DNA of 64,000 nt from Listeria innocua (GTDB lineage: Bacteria; Bacillota; Bacilli; Lactobacillales; Listeriaceae): positions 2,340,001 to 2,404,000 of the forward strand of contig NZ_CP117229.1 in NCBI RefSeq assembly GCF_028596125.1. Direction: 5' to 3'. A program made the translations under genes and the position numbers. Shown piece by piece: positions 1-8,862 of this stretch (position 1 is the stretch's first letter; each line of letters begins with the position of its first letter). The notes under the pieces were generated by a model. The model was not told the DNA's origin. It was given only the letters and a program-made list of their open reading frames with translations, and searched no databases.

Positions 1-92
1 ATTTCGCCAGTTGAAATTTCAAGGTTAACGCCCTTCAAAATTTCTTTTCCTTCTATTTCAACATGTAAATCTTGAATCTTTAAAGTTGCCAT
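1..92 (-). CDS. sufC: SufC, Fe-S cluster assembly ATPase (N-terminal fragment)
   Basis: Only the first 30 codons lie in the window; the gene continues past the left edge. The translation begins MATLKIQDLHVEIEGKEIL and runs into LKGVNLEISTGE, the usual start of the SufC ABC-type ATPase that energises the SufBCD scaffold in cytosolic iron-sulfur cluster assembly. A GGGAGG ribosome site lies 8-9 bases before the ATG. Family assignment rests on a short N-terminus and on synteny with Listeria, so the residues are strongly suggestive and not complete proof. Confidence 0.8.
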   Translation of the reverse strand, partial: MATLKIQDLHVEIEGKEILKGVNLEISTGE

Positions 93-431
93 AAAAAAGT
101 CCTCCCTAGTGTAAAATTTGCATAATCCTAGTTTAGTATAATTCTAATCTGATTACAACTATAAAAACCAGCACTCTTCGCATTCTCCCCTTCATTCTAC
201 TATTAATAGCCGTTTTTTACCAGTTTTCGTGCATTATCACTATTTCCATTTTATTTGAGAATCCATGACATAAAAGGAAGAGCGCTCTATATCAATAGAA
301 GAAAGGTCCTTTTTTACTATAAAAAAGGATTGTATATCTTATTTAGATATGGTATTGTTGTAACGTAACAAATTTGCAACATAATAACTTATTTGTAATA
401 AACGATTATTTATTGAAGGAGAATTTAAAAT
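93..431. other. Intergenic region with divergent promoters
   Basis: This 340-bp AT-rich gap separates the divergent sufC and lipoprotein genes. I see no ORF with a ribosome site and no RNA gene. A GTAACGTAAC direct repeat near 360-370 lies upstream of the lipoprotein gene and could be part of a control region, but I recognise no named operator. Confidence 0.4.
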
Positions 432-1508
432 ATGAAGAAAGCAATAATGGCTCTGACCATCTTTGTATTGCTTTTAGCCACATTATCCGGGTGCAGCTCC
501 CCTAAGTCCGACTTCACATCTACTTTAAAGAAAACAGCTGAAAATAAACAATTTACAACGAACGTCACATTCCAAGTAAACAACCTATCTGATAACTACA
601 TTAAAAAACTTGGCTCTGATATTGACTTAAATCAACTTAAAAAATCTAACATTCAATATAAAATTTCTGTAGATAGTGATTCTTCCTCTTCCTATAGCGC
701 CTATTCGCTTCACTGGAAAGGCAAAGAACCACTTGATTTAACTCTACATGCGCTCCAAAACAGTGAGGACGGGAAAGCTTATATCCCTGTAGCTGATATT
801 TATGACGCAGCAGACAGTTTTTCAAGCCTACTATCCAATTCAGCAGCTCAGATTTTCAACAAAGTACTCGCGCAAAATAAAGACTTAGAATCTAAATATC
901 TCAACGTATTCGAGACATTCCAAAACTTCTCCAATCAAACAATTGATTCAGAAACCGTTGATCGTCAAGCGGAAGAATTGAAAAAAATTGAAGAAGCCAG
1001 TGGTATCGCAATTTACAGCTATTTAAATAACTTAGATGACAAACATTTCACTTCCAAAGATAATGGAGATATTGTTTTAAACCTATCCAAAAACGAAATA
1101 AAAGATTTAGTCAATGACGTCTTTACAGCACTTGATAATGACGGAAACATCATCACACTTCTTTCAGAAATTGATGGTAGCTCGCAAAAAGAAGCTCAAA
1201 AAAAATGGAATTCCGGTGAAAAAAGTGTTCGTTCTTCACTAAAAAACCTTACTTCCAATAAAAATCAAACACTCGATTTCAAATTAACATTAACACCAGA
1301 TAGTAAGAAAGGTTTTAGTAAAGCTGTTATCACTACAAACTTTGAAGATAGCAAAACAAAAGATTTAATCAACTTAACAACAACTATCGATATGCTTGAT
1401 TATGAAAAAGTCCCTCCAATGCCGGAAGGTAAGGACATTGTTTCTAAAAAAGAACTTGATAAAGCCATTTCTGATGGACTGAAACTATATTTAAGTAGTG
1501 CTAATTAA
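432..1508 (+). CDS. Predicted lipoprotein of unknown function
   Basis: A 358-aa protein with a short positive N-terminus, hydrophobic stretch and lipobox LSGC (Cys21), so it should be lipidated and anchored on the outer face of the membrane. The mature part is rich in Asn, Ser, Lys and Asp and has no catalytic motif that I can name. It lies divergent from sufC and convergent with the methionine transporter, from which it is separated by a shared terminator. A GAAGGAG ribosome site precedes the ATG. It corresponds by position to lmo2416 of L. monocytogenes, a hypothetical lipoprotein. Function unknown. Confidence 0.85.
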   Translation: MKKAIMALTIFVLLLATLSGCSSPKSDFTSTLKKTAENKQFTTNVTFQVNNLSDNYIKKLGSDIDLNQLKKSNIQYKISVDSDSSSSYSAYSLHWKGKEPLDLTLHALQNSEDGKAYIPVADIYDAADSFSSLLSNSAAQIFNKVLAQNKDLESKYLNVFETFQNFSNQTIDSETVDRQAEELKKIEEASGIAIYSYLNNLDDKHFTSKDNGDIVLNLSKNEIKDLVNDVFTALDNDGNIITLLSEIDGSSQKEAQKKWNSGEKSVRSSLKNLTSNKNQTLDFKLTLTPDSKKGFSKAVITTNFEDSKTKDLINLTTTIDMLDYEKVPPMPEGKDIVSKKELDKAISDGLKLYLSSAN

Positions 1509-1546
1509 AAAAATCCTTTTACCAAATCGGTAAAAGGATTTTTTTG
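1506..1546. terminator. Bidirectional terminator
   Basis: An inverted repeat (AAATCCTTTTACC / GGTAAAAGGATTT) with A/T runs on both sides sits between the convergent lipoprotein gene and metQ and can stop transcription from both. Confidence 0.85.
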
Positions 1547-1547
1547 T

Positions 1548-2378
1548 TTACTTATCGACTGGAACAACTGCTCCGTCCCATTCTTTCGTAATGTAATCTT
1601 GAATTTCTTTTGAATGTAACACCTTAACTAGTTCTTTAATGTTTTTGTCGTCTTTTTTCTTGTCAGTAGTTACAACAATATTAGCATACGGAGAATCTTT
1701 GCTTTCGATTGCAATAGCATCTTTCGAAGGGTTTAAGCCTTGGTCTACAACAAAGTTTGAGTTAATAGCGACAACATCGCCTTCTTCATTATTATATGCA
1801 GTCATCAAGTAAGCTGGGTCAAAATCATATTTAAATTTCAAGTTTTTCGGATTGTCTTTAATGTCGTCAAATGTTGCATCTTGTGGTTTCACGCCATCTT
1901 TAAGCGTTAAAAGTCCATTATCCACAAAAATCCCAATAACACGCGGCCAGTCAGATTTTGAGTTAGAAAGTAAAACTTGCGCGCCGTCTTTTAAATCTTT
2001 AATATCTTTTACTTTTTTAGAATAAATGCCCATTGGTTCGATGTGAATAGCACCGACATCAGCAAATTTGTAACCTTTTTCTTTTTCTTCTAATTCAAGA
2101 TATGGTTTATGTTGGAAGTAGTTAGCATCTAAATCGCCTTCTTCTAGGGCTTTATTAGGCATAACGTAGTCTGTATATTTAACAATTTTCAAGTCAATCC
2201 CTTTATCTTTTAAGATAGGTTTTGCTTGTTCTAAGATTTGGGCATGAGGAGTATTTGACGCACCCACTACCAATTTATTATCGTCTTTACTAGATGAAGC
2301 TTTATCTGAGGAGCCACCGCAAGCTGTAAGTACTAAAACTAAACTTAATGTGAAAATTAAACCAAGAACCTTTTTCAT
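1548..2378 (-). CDS. metQ: MetQ, methionine-binding lipoprotein of ABC transporter
   Basis: A 276-aa NlpA/MetQ-family solute-binding lipoprotein. The signal peptide ends in the lipobox LTAC (Cys20), followed by a Gly/Ser/Lys linker. The mature domain carries the family signatures NTPHAQILE, NYFQHKPYLE and GLLTLKDG. It captures D- or L-methionine outside the cell and delivers it to the MetP permease. It is the last gene of the metN-metP-metQ operon, which is headed by a SAM riboswitch, so methionine specificity is supported by both sequence and regulation. A GGAGAG ribosome site precedes the ATG. Confidence 0.95.
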   Translation of the reverse strand: MKKVLGLIFTLSLVLVLTACGGSSDKASSSKDDNKLVVGASNTPHAQILEQAKPILKDKGIDLKIVKYTDYVMPNKALEEGDLDANYFQHKPYLELEEKEKGYKFADVGAIHIEPMGIYSKKVKDIKDLKDGAQVLLSNSKSDWPRVIGIFVDNGLLTLKDGVKPQDATFDDIKDNPKNLKFKYDFDPAYLMTAYNNEEGDVVAINSNFVVDQGLNPSKDAIAIESKDSPYANIVVTTDKKKDDKNIKELVKVLHSKEIQDYITKEWDGAVVPVDK

Positions 2379-2442
2379 GAAATTCTCTCCTTTTTTGCGG
2401 GGATTCCGCGTTTTTTTATATAAATTTCTTCATATACATTGA

Positions 2443-3117
2443 TTAGCGTTTATCGGTTCGTTTTGTTAGGAAGTCGCCGATAAACTGGAAAATAAAGACG
2501 ATAATTAAAATAATAATTGTCGCAAGTACCGTTACATCAGGTTGTCCACGTTGGAATCCTTCAAGATAGGCAGTATTTCCAAGCCCACCTGCACCAATGA
2601 CGCCGGCCATCGCTGTGAATCCAACAAGTGAAATTGCTGTCACTGTAATACCAGAAATAATCGCTGGTAAGGCTTCTGGGATGAGCACTTTACCAATAAT
2701 AGTAAACATGTTCGCACCCATGGATTTAGCGGCTTCAATAACGCCTTTGTCTACTTCACGAAAGGCAATTTCTACCATTCGACCATAGAACGGAGCTGCT
2801 GAGATAATTAAAGCTGGAAGTGCTGCTTTCGGTCCAATTACAGTCCCGACTAACGATTTTGTCATCGGTAAAAGTAACACGATTAAAATAATAAAAGGAA
2901 TGGAACGGAACACATTAACAAGGATTGCTGTTATCCAGTATAAAATGCGCGCTCCGGCATGTTTTTTATTGTTGGTTAAAAATAGTAATAATCCTAGCAC
3001 GATTCCTAGTAAAAAAACTGCAAATAATGAAGTAAGTGTCATATATAGCGTTTCTTGTGTGGCAACCCACATCATTTGAAAATCAACATTTGGAAATAAC
3101 TCTTGTAATTTCGTCAT
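2443..3117 (-). CDS. metP: MetP (MetI), methionine ABC transporter permease
   Basis: A 224-aa integral membrane protein with about five hydrophobic helices and the BPD_transp_1 EAA loop (EAAKSMGANMFTIIGKVLIPEALP) that docks on the ATPase. It forms the membrane channel of the MetNPQ importer. Its start overlaps the end of metN by 4 bases, so the two are translationally coupled, and metQ follows 64 bases downstream. Confidence 0.95.
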   Translation of the reverse strand: MTKLQELFPNVDFQMMWVATQETLYMTLTSLFAVFLLGIVLGLLLFLTNNKKHAGARILYWITAILVNVFRSIPFIILIVLLLPMTKSLVGTVIGPKAALPALIISAAPFYGRMVEIAFREVDKGVIEAAKSMGANMFTIIGKVLIPEALPAIISGITVTAISLVGFTAMAGVIGAGGLGNTAYLEGFQRGQPDVTVLATIIILIIVFIFQFIGDFLTKRTDKR

Positions 3118-4136
3118 CGTTCTAACACTTCCGTTTCTACTTTAAGTTGACGTAGCTGTGTTAGACTGGCATCTATCGCTTCTTCTGTGCCTAAAACTTG
3201 GACATACAATGTTCCGTATGCACCGTTTTGCGTTTGAGTTAAGTTCCCATGAAGGACATTTAGCATAACATCATTTTCTTTTGCTACTTGAGAGATAACT
3301 GGTTGAGTTGCATTTTCACTCATGAAGAGTAGTTTAACGATTTTACCTTCTGCGTAATTATCGAGTAATAGATGGATTAGTTCTTCCGTTTCGTCTGAAT
3401 CAGTTACTTGGCGGACGAAACGCTGCGTTACTTTTTCTTTAGGATGGCGGAAAACGTCTAATACGTCACCGAGTTCAGCAACTTTCCCGTTTTCCATGAC
3501 TGCCACGCGATTACAGATTTTCCGGATAACATGCATTTCGTGGGTGATAACGATGATAGTTAGGTTGAGGCGTTTATTTATGTCTAGCAGTAATTCTAAA
3601 ACTTCATCGGTTGTTTGTGGATCTAGTGCGGATGTAGCTTCATCACAAAGCAATACTTTAGGGTTATTCGCGAGCGCTCTTGCAATACCTACGCGCTGTT
3701 TTTGCCCACCACTTAGTTCAGCTGGATAGGCGTTTTCTTTTCCTTCTAAGCCAACGAGTCGGATTAGTTCATTGACCCGAAAACGTCTTTTTTCACCGCG
3801 AACACCAGCAATTTCTAATGGAAACGCGATATTCTCTGCAACAGTTCTAGACCATAATAAATTAAAATGTTGAAATATCATTCCGATTTGTTGGCGCGCT
3901 TTTCTTAATTTACTACCACGAATTTGGCTAATTAGTAGGTTATCTACTTCAACAGACCCTTCTGTTGGTAGTTCTAATCCATTGAACATTCGGATTAGTG
4001 TACTTTTACCAGCCCCTGAATAACCAACTACTCCGAAAATCTCACCTTGTTCAATTTCTAAATCGACATGGTCGACAGCGAGAACTTTGTTATTTCTGGA
4101 CGTATATTCTTTTACGACGTTCTGTAACGTAATCAT
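3114..4136 (-). CDS. metN: MetN, methionine ABC transporter ATPase
   Basis: A 340-aa cytoplasmic ATPase. It has Walker A GYSGAGKST, the ABC signature LSGGQKQR, Walker B VLLCDEATSALD and a switch His in ITHEM. The last ~90 residues form the NIL (ACT-like) domain that binds methionine and inhibits transport in characterised homologues. I chose the ATG at 4136, because AAAGG lies 8 bases before it; an in-frame GTG at 4145 is the alternative. It is the first gene after the SAM riboswitch. Confidence 0.95.
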   Translation of the reverse strand: MITLQNVVKEYTSRNNKVLAVDHVDLEIEQGEIFGVVGYSGAGKSTLIRMFNGLELPTEGSVEVDNLLISQIRGSKLRKARQQIGMIFQHFNLLWSRTVAENIAFPLEIAGVRGEKRRFRVNELIRLVGLEGKENAYPAELSGGQKQRVGIARALANNPKVLLCDEATSALDPQTTDEVLELLLDINKRLNLTIIVITHEMHVIRKICNRVAVMENGKVAELGDVLDVFRHPKEKVTQRFVRQVTDSDETEELIHLLLDNYAEGKIVKLLFMSENATQPVISQVAKENDVMLNVLHGNLTQTQNGAYGTLYVQVLGTEEAIDASLTQLRQLKVETEVLER

Positions 4137-4164
4137 CTCTATCACCTTTTCTACATTCTGATAT

Positions 4165-4345
4165 ACAAAAAAGCCTTCCTGCTAATGAGCAGAAAGGCAG
4201 CATTTTTTCAAATGGGCTAACTTCCTTCTCATCTTTCAGAACAAATCGTTGTTCTGCATGACTTAGCACCTTAAACACATAATGAATTATTGTTTAGGTT
4301 GCTGGGTTTCACAGGGCATTTCCCTCCACCACTCTGGATAAGATT
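4165..4345 (-). ncRNA. SAM-I riboswitch (S box) controlling metNPQ
   Basis: On the minus strand, CTTATCCAGAGTGGTGGAGG is followed by GGGAAATGCCCTGTGAAACC and CAGCAACC, the invariant P1/P2/P3 core of the S box. A terminator hairpin (GCCTTTCTGCT / AGCAGGAAGGC plus six T, 4167-4198) ends 30 bases before metN. By established knowledge, SAM binding stabilises the aptamer and permits the terminator, so transport genes are on when methionine/SAM is scarce. Confidence 0.95.
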
Positions 4346-4452
4346 TCTACATATTATTATATCACTTCATTTGTGACTATAGTGACGTTTCTTGTTTTTT
4401 CATATTACCTTTTCCGTCACACTTTGTCAATAACTTTTTTATTTATACGCAT

Positions 4453-4641
4453 CTATATGTAATTTACTTCACTAATAATACTATTTTCTCCCGAATCTTC
4501 CTGGCTAGCTAACTGAGAGGCTATTTTAATCTGAGCTCTATTTTGATATTTAAGTTCGCTACTATTGACTTGAATTATGTACATAAATACCGCAATGACC
4601 GTGATACAAGCAACAACAATTAAAACAATATGTTTTTTCAT
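4453..4641 (-). CDS. Small single-span membrane protein
   Basis: A 62-aa protein with an N-terminal hydrophobic helix (about residues 5-23) and a short hydrophilic tail facing probably outward. A GGAGAG ribosome site precedes the ATG. It lies 78 bases after cesK in the same direction, matching the position of lmo2420 next to the cesRK system, so it may be co-transcribed and related to envelope stress. No domain is recognisable. Confidence 0.65.
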   Translation of the reverse strand: MKKHIVLIVVACITVIAVFMYIIQVNSSELKYQNRAQIKIASQLASQEDSGENSIISEVNYI

Positions 4642-4719
4642 TTTTCTCTCCTCCGTGATTTATATTCTACTGAAAGAACATAAATCACAAGGAAAGAAAC
4701 ATTTAAGAATTTTTAAAGA

Positions 4720-5862
4720 TTAAATGAGCGGCAATTTGACGATAAAACTTGTTTTGCGATGTTTGCTTTCTGCGGTAACAATTCCGCCGTGTTTTTCAAC
4801 GATAGACTTAGCAATTGCAAGGCCTAAACCAGTACCCGTTGTTGTCCGGTTTTTATCTACTTTATAAAAACGTTCAAATAAATAAGGCAAATCAACGGTT
4901 GGAATCTCTTCACCATAGTTAGTGACCCGCACAACAGCCATATGATCTTCTTTTTTCGCGCTTACATCAATTTGTTTATTTCCTTCTCCGTATCTAAGTG
5001 CATTGGAAAATAAATTCTCAAACAAACGCATAATTTGGTTACCATCGCCACCAATAATGAGTTTATTGGCATCAAAATGTTCGATTATCTGCATATTTCG
5101 TTCTGCAGCTCGTCCGTCATATTCTGCTACTAATTGTCTGAGTAATTCAATGATGTCTAGTTCGTCTTTTTTCAATTGGTAATCAACACTATCAAGCCTA
5201 GTATAAGAGAATAAATCATCAATCAGTTTATGCAGATGACGCGCTTTTCCGTAAACAAGTTCCGTATAATAACGCAGCTCAATCTCATCACGATAACGAT
5301 CCTCATGAATATAACTTAAATATCCTAAAATCGACGTTAAAGGCGTTCGCAAATCATGTGAGACATTCGTAATCAAGTCATTCCTAGCTTGCTGCGCCTG
5401 TTCTTCCTTTTTCATTAATTTATTTTGTCGTTCACGCATATTTTCAATGTTTCGCTCAAGTTCTTGAATTTCCGGGACAAAACTTTCTGTATCAACCGGC
5501 TTTCCATCATTTAAAGCAAAATTAATCGTTCGTAGTTGTTTTTTTAATATCCGCTGACGCATCAATCGATAAAAGAATGCAAAGAATAAACAAGCAATCA
5601 AAAAGATAATTAAAAACTTCAGCGATAACATCCAAAACGACTGCATTATCCGAGTATATTTATTCGGCCCAAAAAGTTGAACCATAGATTGCGTCACTTC
5701 ACGTAAAAACAAAGAATCATCACGAATAGAAATACTCCACAAATAAATAGTTTGGACAGTAATCAAAGCAAAAACCCAAGACACTATTGCAAAAAAAGTC
5801 GCCTGCCAAACATTCATCACATGGCTAATTTTCGTAAACAACACTTCCAGCCTAGATTTCAA
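4720..5862 (-). CDS. cesK: CesK, envelope-stress sensor histidine kinase
   Basis: A 380-aa kinase with two N-terminal membrane helices (about residues 19-45 and 78-100) bounding a short extracytoplasmic loop, then a HAMP-like/coiled segment. The HisKA motif NVSHDLRTPLTSI follows near residue 170, then N, G1 and G2 boxes (NLFSNALRYG, GTGLGLAI). It should sense cell-wall damage and phosphorylate CesR. CesRK is known in L. monocytogenes to respond to beta-lactams and other wall-active agents. Its start overlaps the end of cesR by 11 bases. Confidence 0.9.
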   Translation of the reverse strand: MKSRLEVLFTKISHVMNVWQATFFAIVSWVFALITVQTIYLWSISIRDDSLFLREVTQSMVQLFGPNKYTRIMQSFWMLSLKFLIIFLIACLFFAFFYRLMRQRILKKQLRTINFALNDGKPVDTESFVPEIQELERNIENMRERQNKLMKKEEQAQQARNDLITNVSHDLRTPLTSILGYLSYIHEDRYRDEIELRYYTELVYGKARHLHKLIDDLFSYTRLDSVDYQLKKDELDIIELLRQLVAEYDGRAAERNMQIIEHFDANKLIIGGDGNQIMRLFENLFSNALRYGEGNKQIDVSAKKEDHMAVVRVTNYGEEIPTVDLPYLFERFYKVDKNRTTTGTGLGLAIAKSIVEKHGGIVTAESKHRKTSFIVKLPLI

Positions 5863-6547
5863 TTTTGTACCCTACTCCCCATATTGTCTTAATCACATTT
5901 TCTCCGCCCATAGCATCTCTCAATTTATCGCGCAAGTTGCTAATATGGACCATGACCGTTTTACTCGCTCCGAGTGCTTTCTCCTGCCAAATTTTCTCAA
6001 AAATATATTCCGAACTGAAAACACGACCTGGTTCACTCGCTAGTAAAAATAAAATATCAAATTCTGAAGTAGTTAAATGAAGTTCTTTTTCTCCAACAGT
6101 TACAACATGAAGCCCGCGATCAACTACAATTGGCCCAATAATGACCTTATCTTGACTAACTGGCTCCGCTTGACTCATTTGTTGCATACGTCTTAAAATC
6201 GCTTTAACGCGAACAGAGAGCTCTAAAGGATTAAACGGTTTGACCATATAATCATCCGCTCCAGTTAATAGTCCCATAATTTTATCATTATCTTCTGCCT
6301 TTGCACTAAGCATTAAAATTGGCGTTAAAATACCATTTTTCCGCATTAATCGGCATACTTCAAGGCCATTCATTTCTGGCATCATTATATCTAAAATCAC
6401 TAATGTTGGCTGCTTTTCTTGCACTAAACGCCATACTTCCGCACCATCATAAGCTTGATAAATTGTGTATCCTTCATTTTGTAAATATAATTTTACTAAA
6501 TCAACAATTTCTTTATCATCATCGGCAATCAAAATAGATGTTGTCAT
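5852..6547 (-). CDS. cesR: CesR, OmpR-family response regulator
   Basis: A 231-aa two-domain regulator. The receiver domain has acidic pocket DDD, phospho-acceptor Asp in VILDIMMPE, and the conserved Lys in VKPF. The C-terminal winged helix is of OmpR type (VMVHISNLRDKL...GVGYKI). I chose ATG 6547 (MTTSILIADDD), because GGAAAGGA lies 8 bases upstream; the in-frame ATG at 6553 is too close to that site. It pairs with CesK to control cell-envelope stress genes. Confidence 0.9.
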   Translation of the reverse strand: MTTSILIADDDKEIVDLVKLYLQNEGYTIYQAYDGAEVWRLVQEKQPTLVILDIMMPEMNGLEVCRLMRKNGILTPILMLSAKAEDNDKIMGLLTGADDYMVKPFNPLELSVRVKAILRRMQQMSQAEPVSQDKVIIGPIVVDRGLHVVTVGEKELHLTTSEFDILFLLASEPGRVFSSEYIFEKIWQEKALGASKTVMVHISNLRDKLRDAMGGENVIKTIWGVGYKIEI

Positions 6548-6622
6548 ACTCATTGTCCTTTCCATTCTTATTTCTACCTATTGTAACACTTTAGAAACAA
6601 ATCGAATAGAAAGAGCTGATTT

Positions 6623-7498
6623 TTAATTTCTAGTTAGCACTCGCTCTTCTTCAGGTTCTAAGTGAATCAAAACTTCTGCTTTCGCGTAAAAATTCATAAT
6701 CTCTGCTTCAATTTCATCACAAAGCGAATGAGCACTTTCAATTGTCATCGTGGAAGATACTACTAAATGAAAATCAATATATTCTTCCGCTCCTGCTCGC
6801 CTAGAGCGAAAATCATGAAATTCAATAAATTTATTTTTATGCGCTAAAATAATCTTTTTAATCGCCTCTTCTTCATTATCTGAAAGACGTTTATCCATTA
6901 ATGGTGGAAAAGATTCTTTTAAAAGCTTAAATGCTTCGTACATAATATAAAATGCCGTTAAAATAGCGATAACTGGGTCTAACCACAACCAGCCAGTTAT
7001 GTATACTAAAAATAAACTAAGCGCAATACCAAGCGATGTGAAAACATCTGTATATAAATGTAGCGCATTGGATTTCATTGCAACTGAATTGGCTTTAATT
7101 GCCGCTCTTTTAATAATTCGTGACACAATAATATTAACAATCGCCCCAAAAAGCATGACAGCAATACCGAGCGCTGGAAATCTAATTTCATGCGGATTTA
7201 AAAGTTTATTAACAGATTCAACAATAATCCAAATACCCGCTACAAAAATCAATAAAGTTTCAATAGTCCCCGCGATATTTTCCGCTTTCCCGTGCCCATA
7301 TGGATGGTCCTCGTCTGCAGGCTGATTCGAAATTCGAATAGAAAAGAAAGTAATGACTGATGCAAATAAATCCATTGAAGAGTGAATTCCTTCTGAAATC
7401 ACAGCTACCGATCCCGTGAAAAAGCCGACAATTAATTTAAGTACGACGATAACAAAATTACTACACACCGATAAAATAGTAAGGTTAGAATTGTTCAT
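6623..7498 (-). CDS. Cation diffusion facilitator family transporter
   Basis: A 291-aa CDF protein with about six membrane helices. Metal-site motifs are HSSMDLFAS (HxxxD, helix 2), HPYGHGKAE after helix 3 and HLYTDVFTS (HxxxD, helix 5). A cytoplasmic C-terminal domain includes HDFRSRRAG. CDF proteins exchange Zn, Mn, Fe or similar divalent ions for protons; the metal here cannot be read from sequence. ATG 7498 has GGAGG directly upstream (CGGAGGC); a longer in-frame ORF lacks such a site. Monocistronic, divergent context is absent: it is followed by cesR in the same direction. Confidence 0.85.
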   Translation of the reverse strand: MNNSNLTILSVCSNFVIVVLKLIVGFFTGSVAVISEGIHSSMDLFASVITFFSIRISNQPADEDHPYGHGKAENIAGTIETLLIFVAGIWIIVESVNKLLNPHEIRFPALGIAVMLFGAIVNIIVSRIIKRAAIKANSVAMKSNALHLYTDVFTSLGIALSLFLVYITGWLWLDPVIAILTAFYIMYEAFKLLKESFPPLMDKRLSDNEEEAIKKIILAHKNKFIEFHDFRSRRAGAEEYIDFHLVVSSTMTIESAHSLCDEIEAEIMNFYAKAEVLIHLEPEEERVLTRN

Positions 7499-7690
7499 AG
7501 AAAAGCCTCCGATATGTTTATGTTTCACTAAAAATTTCTCTTTATAAAACACTATTTTAACAACTCGAATTATCTTACCACGAGTAGCCAAATTGTGTCT
7601 ATAGCAATGTTTTTAGCTAAATGCAGTTCTATATCAGAAACGAAACTTTTTTGCGCACGGGCAAAAATTAACACAGAAAAAATCCCTGTA

Positions 7691-7999
7691 TCACTCACTA
7701 TACAGGAATTCAAAAATAGCTGTTGCATCATGTAATTTATACGTTAAATCCTTTGGTTCGCCGTTCTTAAATTTCACTAACGCGGGGACTGACGTGATTT
7801 CCAAGCTTTGAGCAATATCTGGCACATAGTTCAAGTCTACTTTTGCGACGTTGCTATGAATACTGTCTGCTTCTAAAACCACGTCTACTAAGCGGCTTGC
7901 TATCTGACAGTTGCCACACATTGGTGTAAAAAAGAAAACGACAAAATCCGCGCCATCGTTTTGTGCCTCGCTAAAAGTCTCTTTTTCCCAAGTTTCCAG
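7691..7999 (-). CDS. Thioredoxin-like protein, apparent CTG start
   Basis: The first ATG of this frame (7921) falls inside the active site (TPMCGNC), so it cannot be the true start. Reading upstream, the frame adds LETWEKETFSEAQNDGAD and FVVFFFTP, a normal thioredoxin beta strand, and is open back to a CTG at 7999 placed 8 bases after a perfect AGGAGG. No ATG, GTG or TTG lies between. The full product is 102 aa with a CGNC redox site and cis-proline TSVPALV, a thioredoxin-fold cytosolic disulfide reductase of unknown partner. It follows gcvH across a terminator, so it may be read through at low level. Confidence 0.75.
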   Translation of the reverse strand: METWEKETFSEAQNDGADFVVFFFTPMCGNCQIASRLVDVVLEADSIHSNVAKVDLNYVPDIAQSLEITSVPALVKFKNGEPKDLTYKLHDATAIFEFLYSE

Positions 8000-8017
8000 A
8001 AAAAACGCCTCCTATCA

Positions 8018-8053
8018 AAAAAAGCCAGCTTCGGTTATCCCAAGCCGGCTTCT
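8018..8053 (-). terminator. Terminator after gcvH
   Basis: Minus strand GAAGCCGGCTT / GAAGCTGGCTT hairpin with a seven-T tail, between gcvH and the thioredoxin-like gene. Confidence 0.8.
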
Positions 8054-8059
8054 AATAAA

Positions 8060-8437
8060 TTAATCTAATCCTTTTTCGTAATCATCACTTGATAAAAGAG
8101 CAGTTACATCTGCTTCTTCTACTTCAGTAAGTTTTAAAATCCAACCAGTGTCATATGGGTTGCTATTAATTAGTTCTGGCTCATCTTCTAATGTTTCATT
8201 AACAGCAACTACTTTACCAGTTACTGGCGCATAAAAATCAGATACTGTTTTAACGGATTCAATGCTACCGATTGAATCACCTTTTGTTACGGTATCGCCA
8301 ACTTCTGGCAATTCAACAAATACAATATCCCCTAATTGATCTTGGGCAAAGTCAGTAATCCCAATAATATAACTACCGTCTTCTGCTTTCACCCATTCAT
8401 GTTCTTCTGTGTACAATAAGTCTTTTGGTAAACTCAT
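8060..8437 (-). CDS. gcvH: GcvH, glycine cleavage system H / lipoyl carrier protein
   Basis: A 125-aa lipoyl-domain protein. The lipoylated lysine sits in IESVKTVSDFYAP and the fold signatures EHEWV and GWILKL are present. H protein carries the aminomethyl group in glycine cleavage. In Firmicutes it is also the relay from which lipoate is passed to other enzymes, which fits its position apart from gcvPT. A GGAGG ribosome site precedes ATG 8437. It lies 39 bases after the Spx/ArsC-like gene in the same direction and is probably its operon partner. Confidence 0.95.
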   Translation of the reverse strand: MSLPKDLLYTEEHEWVKAEDGSYIIGITDFAQDQLGDIVFVELPEVGDTVTKGDSIGSIESVKTVSDFYAPVTGKVVAVNETLEDEPELINSNPYDTGWILKLTEVEEADVTALLSSDDYEKGLD

Positions 8438-8476
8438 TTCAAAACTCCTCCTTTTACTTGCAATTATCTATATTGA

Positions 8477-8830
8477 CTATTTCCAAGTTGCTTCAAATTC
8501 TTCTTCTTTGAAACCAAGTGTTACTTCTTTACCGTTAGTTGTAAGTGGGCGTTTGATTAACATGCCATCTGAAGCAAGCAAATTATAAGCCTCTTCCGGT
8601 GAAAGTGTATCAAGCTTATCTTTTAGTCCAAGTTCGCGGTATTTAATACCACTTGTATTAAAGAAACGACGGATTGGAAGCCCGCTAGCCTCATGCCATT
8701 TTTGTAATTCTTCGGCAGTTGGGGTTTCAGTCTTAATGTCTACTTCGTTAAAATCAACATGCTCATTTTCAAGCCATGCTTTTGCTTTCTTGCAGGTGCT
8801 ACATTTTGGATACCAATAAAAATTAATCAT
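8477..8830 (-). CDS. Spx/ArsC-family reductase-like protein (YusI-like)
   Basis: A 117-aa thioredoxin-fold protein with a CSTC motif (YPKCSTCKKAKAWL) near the N-terminus and the family motif RRFFNTSGIKYRE, plus IKRPLTTNG near the end. This matches the Spx/MgsR/ArsC superfamily, closest in layout to B. subtilis YusI, which also neighbours gcvH. It could be a thiol reductase or an RNA-polymerase-binding regulator; sequence alone does not decide. GGAGG precedes ATG 8830. A promoter (TTGTAC-17-TATGAT) and an upstream cre-like site lie in front. Confidence 0.85.
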   Translation of the reverse strand: MINFYWYPKCSTCKKAKAWLENEHVDFNEVDIKTETPTAEELQKWHEASGLPIRRFFNTSGIKYRELGLKDKLDTLSPEEAYNLLASDGMLIKRPLTTNGKEVTLGFKEEEFEATWK

Positions 8831-8862
8831 TTTGCCTCTCCCTCCGATTGCATTCTATTACT

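Noticed and set aside
360-372. PrfA-box-like sequence upstream of the lipoprotein gene
   Set aside because: GTAACGTAAC is a direct repeat and not the TTAACANNTGTTAA palindrome.
4090-4278. 62-aa ORF at 4090-4278 on the minus strand
   Set aside because: It translates the SAM riboswitch and its terminator; the RNA structure explains the sequence.
7691-7921. 76-aa version of the thioredoxin-like protein starting at ATG 7921
   Set aside because: This start would remove the first strand and begin inside the CGNC active-site loop, and no ribosome site precedes it.
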